Positions 1-8,537 of a stretch of 33,098 nt of DNA are shown here, piece after piece. Location: the NCBI GenBank assembly GCA_937927825.1, contig CALFWV010000082.1, positions 1 through 33,098 on the forward strand. The letters are read 5' to 3'. The stretch comes from an uncultured Caulobacterales bacterium. GTDB taxonomy: Bacteria; Pseudomonadota; Alphaproteobacteria; Caulobacterales; Maricaulaceae. The notes under the pieces are model-generated. The model did not search any database, was not told the DNA's origin, and worked only from the letters and a program-made list of their open reading frames with translations. Both the position numbers and the translations under genes were made by a program. Numbering within the stretch: the stretch's first letter is position 1; each line of letters starts with the position of its first letter.

Positions 1-1
1 T

Positions 2-590
2 GTTGATCTTCTTGACGGTGCGTCTGATGACGACACATCTGATGTTCTCACTGTTGCAAATGTCGCGCTTATCTCCGGCGATGCGAGCGGTGTGAGCCTG
101 AACGGTAACAGCTTTGATGTTGATCCGGCGGCTTATAACTATCTGGCTGTCGGCGAGAGTGCTGTCATTGAGTATAGCTATGACGTTGAAGACGGGAACG
201 GCGGGACTGTGTCTCAGACTGCGACCATCACGATTGACGGTGCGAATGATGTGCCTGAAGTTTCGGGTCCTATTACAATTGGAACGAATGAAGATGATTT
301 TGGCTTCAGCTTTAACCTTCTGACCAGTGCGTCTGATGTCGACACATCTGATGTTCTCAATGTTGCAAATGTGATGCTTGTGTCCGGAGACGACAGTGGT
401 TTGACCGTGTCGGGTAACAGCCTTGTTGTTAATCCTTCCGCTTATGATTATCTGGCGGACGGCGAGACGACGTCGGTCGAATACAGCTATGATGTTGAAG
501 ACGGTAGCGGCGGGACTGTGTCTCAGACGGCCACAATTATCATTTTTGGCACGAATGATGGAGCGGTTATCTCTGGTGATATCTCTGGAA
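2..590 (+). repeat. Tandem VCBS/cadherin-like repeat units, period about 309 bp (about 103 aa)
   Basis: GATGTTCTCActGTTGCAAATGT at 41 recurs as GATGTTCTCAaTGTTGCAAATGT at 350. Flanking codons are also highly similar (TSDVLxVANVxLxSGDxSGxxxxGNS...YSYDVEDGxGGTVSQTATI). Confidence 0.85.
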
Positions 591-2605
591 CGTCTAATGA
601 GGATGCTGGCGCTATCGGCGGAACGCTTCTAGCGAGTGATGTCGATAATGATGACAATGTATTTTTGGCGGGTTCAGGCGCTGCGGCATACGGCACTTAC
701 GCCGTAGATGCTGCAGGTGAATGGACCTACACATTGGATGACGCTAATCTCGTCGTTGACGCGTTGAATGTCGGCGACAGTCTGACAGACAGCTTTGTTG
801 TTCTCTCCGAGGACGGCACTGCGCAGACCGTGACCATCACAATTAATGGCACAAATGATGCGCCTGTTGTATCGGGACCGGCCTTAGGAAGCGGTGTTGA
901 AGACGGCTCACTATTCGCGGTTGATCTGTTATCGGGTGTGACGGACGTAGATAGCGGATCGTTATCTGTTGTAACGACCTCTGTTGTGGGACTCCAGCCT
1001 GGCATGATTTTAGCTGGAAACACGTTGAATGTGAATCCAACGGATAGTTTCTACCAATCTATACCGGCGGGTGTTGCCCAGACCTTCACAATTGGATTTG
1101 ATATTGTTGACGGAGACGGCGGAGTTGTTTCTCAGATAGCCGAAATTACAATCGTCGGGACAAATGATCTCCCGGTCATGGGAGGAGTCACGACTGGTAA
1201 TGTGATTGAAGACAATACAACGCCGGCAACAGGTTCGCTGACCATCACGGACACAGACTCAGGAGAGGCTTTAATCACTGCGATTGCAGCCGGAACATCT
1301 AGTGATAACGGCTATGGCACATTCGAAGTCTTACAGGATGGTACATGGACATTCACTCTAGATAGCGGAAATGCAGCTGTTCAGGCTTTGGAAATCGGAG
1401 AGACTACAACCGATACGATCGAAGTGTTCTCTCTTGACGGGTCAACCAGCCTTGTATTGACAATTACCATCACTGGTGCGGTGAATTACGTCTTCGGAAC
1501 CGCTGGCGATGATACAATCATTGGTCAGTTTGATGAAGATGAAATTCTAGCCGGTGGCGGTAATGACTTTGTCGATGCCGATGACACTGCGGATCTTGTC
1601 CGCGGTCAAGCCGGTGATGACGAGCTGTTCGGCGGCGGCGGGGACGACGTCTTATTCGGTGATGCCGGGGATGACCTTCTTCGCGGCGAGGCCGGGAATG
1701 ACAGGTTATTAGGCGGCATTGGCAATGACGGTCTGAGAGGCGGCGACGGCGATGATACGCTTATCGGCGGAGACGGTAATGACATTGTCCGCGGCGATGC
1801 GGGAGATGATATCCTCAGAGGCGATGACGGCAATGATGTCGTCAGAGGCGACGACGGAGATGATATCTTGTTCGGCGGACGAGGCGAAGACCTGCTTAGA
1901 GGGGATGCCGGAGAAGATGTTCTTCGCGGCGGAACTCAAGACGATGTCCTATTCGGCGGCGGCGACGATGATCAATTGTTCGGCGACAACGGCGAAGATC
2001 GCTTGAATGGCGGGGACGGCGATGATGCACTCTTTGGGGGAAATGACGGCGACACCCTCTTCGGAAATGCCGGCAATGATTCACTTCGCGGAGAAAACGG
2101 CGCCGATAGACTCATCGGCGGCGACGGTAATGACGGAATCAGAGGCGGCAACGGCGATGATATTGTCATTGGCGGCGAGGGCGACGATATAATCCGAGGC
2201 GACGACGGTAACGACATCCTCAGAGGTGATGGCGGCAACGACATCATCCGGGGGGGTGACGATGACGACATGCTCTTTGGCGGAACCGGCAATGACTTGC
2301 TGCGAGGCGATTCAGGGAACGATACGTTGAATGGCGGCCAAGGTGAGGATCAATTATTCGGCGGCAGTGGTGACGATACATTCGTCTTTAGTGCCGGGGA
2401 TGGCTTTGATCGCATCTTCGACTTCGATGATGCGGGTGATGATAATATTGACCTGTCATCCTTTGGTTTCAGCTCATTTGCAGATGTGGCTGCCGTTATG
2501 TCTCAGGTCGGGAATCACGTCCAAATCGTTATAGGTAACGGTGACATCCTTCAGTTGGATAACACTGATATCAACGACATGGGTGCCGATGACTTCTTGT
2601 TCTAA
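2..2605 (+). CDS. Secreted VCBS/cadherin-like and RTX (hemolysin-type Ca-binding) repeat protein, 5'-truncated by the window edge; C-terminus resembles a type I secretion/serralysin-like C-terminal region
   Basis: The frame is open from nt 2 upstream of the listed GTG at 92 (VDLLDGASDDDTSDVLTVANVALISGD...). Repeated Ig/VCBS-like units with TITIxGTNDxPxxxG motifs, then many GGxGxDxxxG nonapeptides, then a C-terminal 'DGFDRIFDFDDAGDDNIDLSSFGF...' segment. Confidence 0.93.
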   Translation, partial: VDLLDGASDDDTSDVLTVANVALISGDASGVSLNGNSFDVDPAAYNYLAVGESAVIEYSYDVEDGNGGTVSQTATITIDGANDVPEVSGPITIGTNEDDFGFSFNLLTSASDVDTSDVLNVANVMLVSGDDSGLTVSGNSLVVNPSAYDYLADGETTSVEYSYDVEDGSGGTVSQTATIIIFGTNDGAVISGDISGTSNEDAGAIGGTLLASDVDNDDNVFLAGSGAAAYGTYAVDAAGEWTYTLDDANLVVDALNVGDSLTDSFVVLSEDGTAQTVTITINGTNDAPVVSGPALGSGVEDGSLFAVDLLSGVTDVDSGSLSVVTTSVVGLQPGMILAGNTLNVNPTDSFYQSIPAGVAQTFTIGFDIVDGDGGVVSQIAEITIVGTNDLPVMGGVTTGNVIEDNTTPATGSLTITDTDSGEALITAIAAGTSSDNGYGTFEVLQDGTWTFTLDSGNAAVQALEIGETTTDTIEVFSLDGSTSLVLTITITGAVNYVFGTAGDDTIIGQFDEDEILAGGGNDFVDADDTADLVRGQAGDDELFGGGGDDVLFGDAGDDLLRGEAGNDRLLGGIGNDGLRGGDGDDTLIGGDGNDIVRGDAGDDILRGDDGNDVVRGDDGDDILFGGRGEDLLRGDAGEDVLRGGTQDDVLFGGGDDDQLFGDNGEDRLNGGDGDDALFGGNDGDTLFGNAGNDSLRGENGADRLIGGDGNDGIRGGNGDDIVIGGEGDDIIRGDDGNDILRGDGGNDIIRGGDDDDMLFGGTGNDLLRGDSGNDTLNGGQGEDQLFGGSGDDTFVFSAGDGFDRIFDFDDAGDDNIDLSSFGFSSFADVAAVMSQVGNHVQIVIGNGDILQLDNTDINDMGADDFLF
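1489..2380 (+). repeat. RTX nonapeptide repeat array (GGxGxDxLx)
   Basis: Continuous GGDGDDTLIGGDGNDIVRGDAGDDILRGDDGND-type repeats in the translated frame. Confidence 0.93.
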
Positions 2606-2670
2606 TCGATCGGAAAATTATCGAATCTCTTTGCCACCAGTACGCCCACTGGAAGGCTAGAGGCTTCGAT

Positions 2671-2711
2671 GACAACGAATTAAGGGGCGTCGTGTTCCTT
2701 AATTCGTTGTC
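2671..2711. terminator. Long perfect inverted repeat downstream of the RTX gene; candidate bidirectional terminator
   Basis: GACAACGAATTAAGG (2671-2685) and CCTTAATTCGTTGTC (2697-2711) are 15-bp perfect arms with an 11-nt loop. It lies between the convergent ends of the RTX gene and the lacI-type gene. The 3' tail is not strongly T-rich. Confidence 0.6.
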
Positions 2712-2777
2712 GCTTTATCTCGGGTTATGATTTCACAACACAGGGTGAGACCACCGTGTGTTGGCTGTGTTAGAGTT

Positions 2778-3845
2778 TTATTTTTGATTTAAGTTTTTCA
2801 CCGAATTTCTGGGGATAAGGGTGAAAGGAAGAGTATCCTGGATGCCTTCTTGCTTCGGGTTTGCGAGTGCAGATAGCAAGCGCTTTGCGGCCCATTCACC
2901 ATACTCTTTCAGGGGTTGTTTCACTGTCATAAAGGGCGGGACAAACATTTCTGATAGATCGGCTCCGTCGAACCCGGTAATGGATAAATCTTCAGGAATA
3001 GTTAGACCCATAGCGACAGCGCAAGAGATGACACCCGCAGCCATGTAATCGTTCCCCGCAAACACTACAGTCGGGCGTCTTTCTTTCGATAATAGCGTTT
3101 GGGCAGCGGCTACGCCGGACTCAAATGTCGCAGTTCCATCGAAAATCGATAGATTATCTAATGGGATGGAGGCGTCTTGCATTGCAGATTTTAAGCCTTC
3201 CCCGCGGCGATTTGCCGTTAAATGTTGCGCCCGCAGCCCTATATACCCGATACGCCTATGGCCTCTTTCAATGAAATAATGACCGAGAGATCGGCCTGCT
3301 GCAAAATCGTCAATTCCGACTTTACTGACCGGATAATTCAGTTGATCTATATCAACGGATGATGCGACGAGGACAACAGCACAATTCGCCTTTACAATTG
3401 CATCAATGAGTGACTTGTCTTCTGATAGTGGCGGCAAGAGGATGTACCCATCGGCCGCGCGGCTCTGGATCATTCGAAGAATATGAGACCTGGATTCTGT
3501 CGCACCTAAGGGCTCCAGAAGGAGCTTATAAGACGCTTTTCGACATTCGGGCAGAACGCCTTCCAATACGCCCGTTAGAAACTCCGAGGCCGGGGGTTCG
3601 TACACCAGCGCCAAGCTATAGCTCCGCTGTCCTCTGAGTTGCCGCGCCGCCATATTGGGTTTGAACTCAAGCTTGGCAATCGCGTGATTGACCTTGTCTC
3701 GCATTTTTTCAGATACAAAAGCTTCGCCGTTTAAAACACGGGAGACGGATTTGATTGAGACGCCTGCTTCGCGTGCCACAGTCTCCAAAGTCGTATTTCT
3801 ATTCGTAGATGCGTTTAACTCGGTCAACGCGGTTCCTCCGCTCAT
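2778..3845 (-). CDS. LacI-family transcriptional regulator, probable pentose/xylose repressor
   Basis: N-terminal LacI HTH 'TTLETVAREAGVSIKSVSRVLNGEAFVSEKMRDKVNHAI', then a periplasmic-binding-protein-like sensor domain with 'PTVVFAGNDYMAAGVISCAVAMGLTIPEDLSITGFDG'. Confidence 0.93.
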   Translation of the reverse strand: MSGGTALTELNASTNRNTTLETVAREAGVSIKSVSRVLNGEAFVSEKMRDKVNHAIAKLEFKPNMAARQLRGQRSYSLALVYEPPASEFLTGVLEGVLPECRKASYKLLLEPLGATESRSHILRMIQSRAADGYILLPPLSEDKSLIDAIVKANCAVVLVASSVDIDQLNYPVSKVGIDDFAAGRSLGHYFIERGHRRIGYIGLRAQHLTANRRGEGLKSAMQDASIPLDNLSIFDGTATFESGVAAAQTLLSKERRPTVVFAGNDYMAAGVISCAVAMGLTIPEDLSITGFDGADLSEMFVPPFMTVKQPLKEYGEWAAKRLLSALANPKQEGIQDTLPFTLIPRNSVKNLNQK

Positions 3846-4000
3846 TCAAATGCGAATGACAGGGCGCGACGAAGTTGGCGGCCTCGCTCAAACCTTACGG
3901 TGTTTTCACCTCATGTCCAGACCGATTGACACGGCGCAGGCCTTCGACGAGATTTGATGTTGACTGCCGATGTATGAATTGAGAGGAGGCATGGGACGCC

Positions 4001-4624
4001 TTACTTCATATATTTGCTGGCGTCGCCATTTTTGCCCAAATTCATGACATAGAACTGACCGAATTCTATGGTTTGTTTTGCGTGCGCAAGATTGAAGTTT
4101 ATGTTGGTCTTATCTGCGCTATAATTCCGGTTAGCTTTCCCGCTGATAGAGTAAAGTTTCCATTCCGTTTCAAGGTCCATACGTTTTTCCACCACGGAGT
4201 CATATGGATCGATGTTACGTTGAATAGACACCGTTACCAGCCCAGTGTCTTTTCCTTTGGGAGGCTTTGCGGCGCGTGCCCAGAAAGACATCATGATTAC
4301 ATCGTCTTTCTCAATCGCCTCTGTCATCGGAATTCGGGCGGCTGTATCCCAGTGATTACGTTTACTCTTTTTTACAACCACTCGATAAGCCATTCCACCT
4401 GGGGCACCCTCTGACTTGACAACGGAATCTCTTTTATCAGAGCCATCCGTGCGCCATTGAATGTCGTAGGGGTTATTGATCAGCGTGCCGGGCAATTGCG
4501 CATCCAAAGCCTTGAGCGCTGCGGTGATTTCGGCACTCACATCATCTTTAGCATGGACGGGTAAGGCCCCACTAAATGTTAATAAGGCTGCTGTAGAAAG
4601 CGCGATAGCTGTAGATTTGAACAT
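4001..4624 (-). CDS. Secreted protein with a carbohydrate-binding-like (CBM4/9, galactose-binding-fold-like) domain
   Basis: Signal peptide MFKSTAIALSTAALLTFSGALPVHAKD. Body pattern (AYRVVVKKSKRNHWDTAARIPMTEAIEKDDVIMMSFWARA...ETEWKLYSISGKANRNYS...INFNLAHAKQTIEFGQFYVMNLG) resembles beta-sandwich CBM modules. Family assigned from pattern only. Confidence 0.6.
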   Translation of the reverse strand: MFKSTAIALSTAALLTFSGALPVHAKDDVSAEITAALKALDAQLPGTLINNPYDIQWRTDGSDKRDSVVKSEGAPGGMAYRVVVKKSKRNHWDTAARIPMTEAIEKDDVIMMSFWARAAKPPKGKDTGLVTVSIQRNIDPYDSVVEKRMDLETEWKLYSISGKANRNYSADKTNINFNLAHAKQTIEFGQFYVMNLGKNGDASKYMK

Positions 4625-4670
4625 GCGATTTTCCCCTGACTCTATTTTTTTTGAAATTTAGAGCCAAGAA

Positions 4671-4682
4671 GACAGCGCTGTC
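4671..4682. promoter_or_regulatory. Candidate LacI-type operator upstream of the CBM-like gene
   Basis: GACAGCGCTGTC perfect 12-bp palindrome followed by AAATTTG, 47 bp upstream of the start at 4624. Same core as the sites at 11708 and 31525. Confidence 0.75.
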
Positions 4683-4717
4683 AAATTTGTTTCTCAGCTT
4701 ACCTTCAGCCATGTTTT

Positions 4718-5428
4718 TCACGGATTAAGTAAAATATCGAGATATTGGACTTGGCCTTCTATCTCTGGTTTTGCGTCGCACTTTCGACATTTGGCAGCGA
4801 TCTTGCGAAGCTTTTTGAATTCTTTTTGTGCCCCTTCAAGGTTCCCTTCTTGATACTCGAGCAGGCTCAATTTGAAATGTGCATCATATAGCGTTCGGTG
4901 AATTTTTGTGGCTTGAGACAGGGTTTTTTTGGCCTCGGCCGTCTTTCCCAATTCTAATTGAGATAGGCCCTTCATGTAAACTTGGAACCCGCGGTCCCGA
5001 CATGTCCTTGTTTTACTGGATTTTTGAAAATCTGATGAGTTAAATCCATTTATCTGCACTGAAGGGGGGGCAGCGGTTGTTGCTCCTCCGCCGCCGCCTT
5101 GATTTCCAGTGGGTTGGGCCGGAGTGTTGATGTTCCCCGCCAAGGTCGAGCGGATAGAGTCATCGCGTGCGCTCTCGACTCCAGACCGAAAGTTCCGCTC
5201 CACTCGGAGTGCACAAAAGGCATTTCTATCAAATTCGATTTCGGCTGTTTCGTAATCGCCGGATAAAAATGCCGCCATCGCAGGGTCTGATTGTTTTCGC
5301 GCTGTTGCTATCACCTCATCGGGCACATTGGCACTTTGATTGTTATCCATACTCGGCCCTGTTTGAGTGTGGGCGGGGAGCGAGACTGTTGTGCTAAAAA
5401 AGACAAACGCAAAAAAAAGTTTATTCAT
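4718..5428 (-). CDS. Secreted TPR-repeat protein
   Basis: Signal peptide MNKLFFAFVFFSTTVSLPAHTQ. TPR-like helices 'YMKGLSQLELGKTAEAKKTLSQATKIHRTLYDAHFKLSLLEYQEGNLEGAQKEFKKL'. Lies 82 bp downstream of the halogenase array on the same strand. Confidence 0.75.
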   Translation of the reverse strand: MNKLFFAFVFFSTTVSLPAHTQTGPSMDNNQSANVPDEVIATARKQSDPAMAAFLSGDYETAEIEFDRNAFCALRVERNFRSGVESARDDSIRSTLAGNINTPAQPTGNQGGGGGATTAAPPSVQINGFNSSDFQKSSKTRTCRDRGFQVYMKGLSQLELGKTAEAKKTLSQATKIHRTLYDAHFKLSLLEYQEGNLEGAQKEFKKLRKIAAKCRKCDAKPEIEGQVQYLDILLNP

Positions 5429-5510
5429 GATGAGATCTCAATCAAAATTGTTGTGGAGAATTATGACATGAAATTTTTAGATTTCAAAATTTGCCGTTTG
5501 TCTTCACGTT

Positions 5511-7022
5511 TCAAATGACGGCTTTACAATTGGCATCGATGAAAGCTTGATGTGTCGGCATTGGTCCCAGACAGGCTTGTGTCACGCGTTCAATTTTCTG
5601 CATACGATCCGTGAGCTCCGCGTCAGATATTGCATTTGCCATCGGATGATATGACCCGGGTTTTAAGCCTTGGCCATGCATGACTGCAAACCAACTGGTT
5701 TCGCCAAATATCTCGTTATCATGTCGATACAGTTTCGCTGTATCTTTATAATTGGCAATCCGGGCTTTCAAAGTGTCGGGAATGTCCATATTTTTGCAAT
5801 ATCTCCAGAACGCTGTGTCCTCTCGCTCAGTCGCGTAATAGTGCAGGATTAGAAAGTCCCGCACTTGCTCATATTCTGCTTTCGTCCGCGCGTTGAAATA
5901 ATCAATATTTGATTGCGCAAAATTCTTATCTGGAAAATGAGCCATAAGTCTGGCGACCGCCGTTTGAATAAGGTGAATAGACGTAGACTCCAACGGCTCT
6001 AAAAACCCGGTAGCCAGTCCGAGAGAAATTACGTTTTTGTTCCAGGATTTTTTTCGTATTCCGGTTTTAAACCGTAAAAAATTGGGGTCTGAAATTGGAG
6101 GCCCGTCTAGTCCATCATTCAGTGTTTCTAGCGCCTCCTCGTCGGAAATGTAGTCGGAGCAATAGACGTGCCCATTTCCAATTCTGGACTGCAGAGGTAT
6201 TCGCCATTGCCATCCGGCGGCTTTAGCCGTCGCCCGTGTATAGGGAACTGGCTCTCCGTCGGCTTGGCTTGCGCGTGCGACCGCTCGGTCGCAGGGCAAC
6301 ATTGCGCTCCAATCTTCATACCCCGTCTTCAGAGTTTGCTCTATGAGGAGTCCCCTAAAACCTGAGCAATCTATGAAAAGGTCCCCGCTAAACCTATCCC
6401 CATTTTCTAACAAGACGCTTTCAATATGTCCGGTTTCGGCATGTTGTTGTGCGGATGTTATTCGGCCTTCTATCCTCGTGACACCATTTTTCTCTGAGAA
6501 TTCTCTCATGAATTTTGCGTAAAGAGAGGCATCGAATTGAAAGGCGTAAACGATAGAATTTAAAGGGGAGTTTCTGATGCTCATATCAGGTCGTTGGAAC
6601 TTACCCTCCTGCGCAGCCATGATTTGCAAACAGTAAGTATCAACGGACGGAGCGTTCCCCATTTCGGCATATCGATGATAAAAATGATGGAACCGTAAAC
6701 CGTCCATCGGGACCCCATAATCACCGAAAGGATGAATGTAGCTTTCGCCTAATTTACCCCAATCGACAAACTCAATTCCAAGCTTAAATGTAGCGTTAGT
6801 TTTCTTGACGAACTCGTTTTCATCCAAGCCCAATAATCGATTATAGTAATTGATATGCGGTATTGTGGCTTCGCCAACGCCAACCGTTCCTATGGCTTCA
6901 GACTCAATCAGGCGAATATTTATGTCGTCATCGTTGATGAGGCGTGAAAGCCCTGCGGCTACCATCCACCCTGCGGTGCCGCCCCCAACAATAATGATGT
7001 CTTTGATTTTGGCGTTATTCAT
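5511..7022 (-). CDS. Flavin-dependent tryptophan halogenase-like protein (paralogue 4 of the array)
   Basis: FAD motif IIVGGGTAGWM, TVGVGEATIPH, catalytic-Lys region NATFKLGIEF, GWQWRIP (WxWxIP), GFLEPLEST. Confidence 0.93.
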   Translation of the reverse strand: MNNAKIKDIIIVGGGTAGWMVAAGLSRLINDDDINIRLIESEAIGTVGVGEATIPHINYYNRLLGLDENEFVKKTNATFKLGIEFVDWGKLGESYIHPFGDYGVPMDGLRFHHFYHRYAEMGNAPSVDTYCLQIMAAQEGKFQRPDMSIRNSPLNSIVYAFQFDASLYAKFMREFSEKNGVTRIEGRITSAQQHAETGHIESVLLENGDRFSGDLFIDCSGFRGLLIEQTLKTGYEDWSAMLPCDRAVARASQADGEPVPYTRATAKAAGWQWRIPLQSRIGNGHVYCSDYISDEEALETLNDGLDGPPISDPNFLRFKTGIRKKSWNKNVISLGLATGFLEPLESTSIHLIQTAVARLMAHFPDKNFAQSNIDYFNARTKAEYEQVRDFLILHYYATEREDTAFWRYCKNMDIPDTLKARIANYKDTAKLYRHDNEIFGETSWFAVMHGQGLKPGSYHPMANAISDAELTDRMQKIERVTQACLGPMPTHQAFIDANCKAVI

Positions 7023-8537
7023 CTAAACCGCCGCCCCATAGTGCTGAAGAAACTCTTCATGCGTTGGCATTTTTTGAGCCGTCTGGTTCATGGCATCTTG
7101 CATTGAATTCAAGCTGTGATTGACTTGGGAATATGGAAGGGAGGAAACAATCGGGTCAACAGTTTTCGGATAAATATTCTGTCCCAGGCAAACTGCCACC
7201 CAACTGGGTTTAGAAAATAACTCGTCATCATATCGAAAAACGCGTCCCGCCTCTTTGAATAGGTTTATCTTCCTTTCAAGACTGTCAGGAATACTCATGT
7301 TCCGACAATAGTTCCAAAAATCACTGTCGTCACGTTCAGTCGCGACGTAATGTAAAATAATGAAATCACGAACTTGGTCGAATTCCTTCTGCATTTGAAT
7401 ATTATATTCCTTTCTGACAACCGGCGAGACATCTGCGGTCGGGAAGAGGGATATGAAGCGGCTTATTCCCATTTGTATCAAGTAAAGAGAAGTGGATTCC
7501 AGTGGTTCTAAAAATCCGGAAGACAGTCCGATTGTAATGCAGTTTTTCGTCCAGAAACTGTCTCTACAGCCAGTTTTAAAACGAATTTTCCGCGGTTCGC
7601 CTTTTGGTTTACTGTCCAATCCGGACAACAAAATATCTATTGCTTCATCATCGTCCATATATTGGCTAGAGTAGATGTGTCCGTTTCCGGTTCGATGCTG
7701 AGTCGGAATGCGCCATTGCCAGCCTGCCGTTTTCGCGGTGGCCCTTGTATAGGGCAGAAGAGGTCCCGAGCGGTCACTGGCCACGGTATGTGCAGTGTCA
7801 CAGGGTAGCCAATGACTCCAATCCTTAAACGCCACGTTGAGTGTTTTCTCGGCCAGCAAGGCCCTAAAACCTGTGCAATCAAAGAAAAAATCACCCTCAA
7901 TTTCAGTGCCGTTTTCAAGTTTCAAGCCACTTATGTCGCCTGTTTCTGGGTTCTGCGTCACATCTTCAACGAGACCTTCAATGCGTTCAACGCCTAGGTT
8001 TTCAGCGTAATTTCGTAGATATTGAGCGTAGAGGGTTGCGTCAATGTGATAGGCATAACGTAGGTGTGACAAGACAGATTTAGGGTTAGGATTAGGCATC
8101 GCGAACTTGTTCTGTTTTCCCGCGACGGCGCAAATGCTATAGTTTTCTATTTCTGTAGGCTGTCCGCTAGCTTTGGAGTGCAGCCAATATTGATGGAAAT
8201 CGATTCCCTGCATATCCACGCCGTGTTGTCCAAAGGGATGAAGATAGCGGTCCCCTTTTTTGCCCCAGTCGATAAATTCAATTCCGAGTTTGAAAGTTCC
8301 TTTTGTCGCCTTCAAAAACTCGGCTTCATTTATGCCCAACATGGCATTAAAGTTTATCATATCAGGAATGGTGGCTTCCCCTACGCCCACCGTACCGATT
8401 TTGTCAGACTCTATCAACGTCAACGTTGCTGAACCGTCCGGAAGCATGCTTGAGAGCGCTGCGGCTGTCATCCAGCCGGCGGATCCACCGCCCACAATTA
8501 CGATTTTTTTTAAACTTTTTTGCTGAAGGTCAGCCAT
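7023..8537 (-). CDS. Flavin-dependent tryptophan halogenase-like protein (paralogue 3 of the array)
   Basis: IVGGGSAGWM, TVGVGEATIPD, GTFKLGIEF, GWQWRIP, GFLEPLEST. Directly abuts the next gene. Confidence 0.93.
   Translation of the reverse strand: MADLQQKSLKKIVIVGGGSAGWMTAAALSSMLPDGSATLTLIESDKIGTVGVGEATIPDMINFNAMLGINEAEFLKATKGTFKLGIEFIDWGKKGDRYLHPFGQHGVDMQGIDFHQYWLHSKASGQPTEIENYSICAVAGKQNKFAMPNPNPKSVLSHLRYAYHIDATLYAQYLRNYAENLGVERIEGLVEDVTQNPETGDISGLKLENGTEIEGDFFFDCTGFRALLAEKTLNVAFKDWSHWLPCDTAHTVASDRSGPLLPYTRATAKTAGWQWRIPTQHRTGNGHIYSSQYMDDDEAIDILLSGLDSKPKGEPRKIRFKTGCRDSFWTKNCITIGLSSGFLEPLESTSLYLIQMGISRFISLFPTADVSPVVRKEYNIQMQKEFDQVRDFIILHYVATERDDSDFWNYCRNMSIPDSLERKINLFKEAGRVFRYDDELFSKPSWVAVCLGQNIYPKTVDPIVSSLPYSQVNHSLNSMQDAMNQTAQKMPTHEEFLQHYGAAV

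Noticed and set aside
1606-2292. Antisense and alternative-frame ORFs (Ser/Pro-rich or His/Arg-rich) across the RTX array
   Set aside because: They are shadow ORFs created by the repetitive GGxGxD coding sequence; low complexity and no independent signals.
3855-3940. Possible LacI operator upstream of the regulator's own gene (ATGACAGGGCGCGACG, TTGACACGGCGCAGG)
   Set aside because: Only one half-site matches TGACA in each; the second halves are too degenerate to call as operators.
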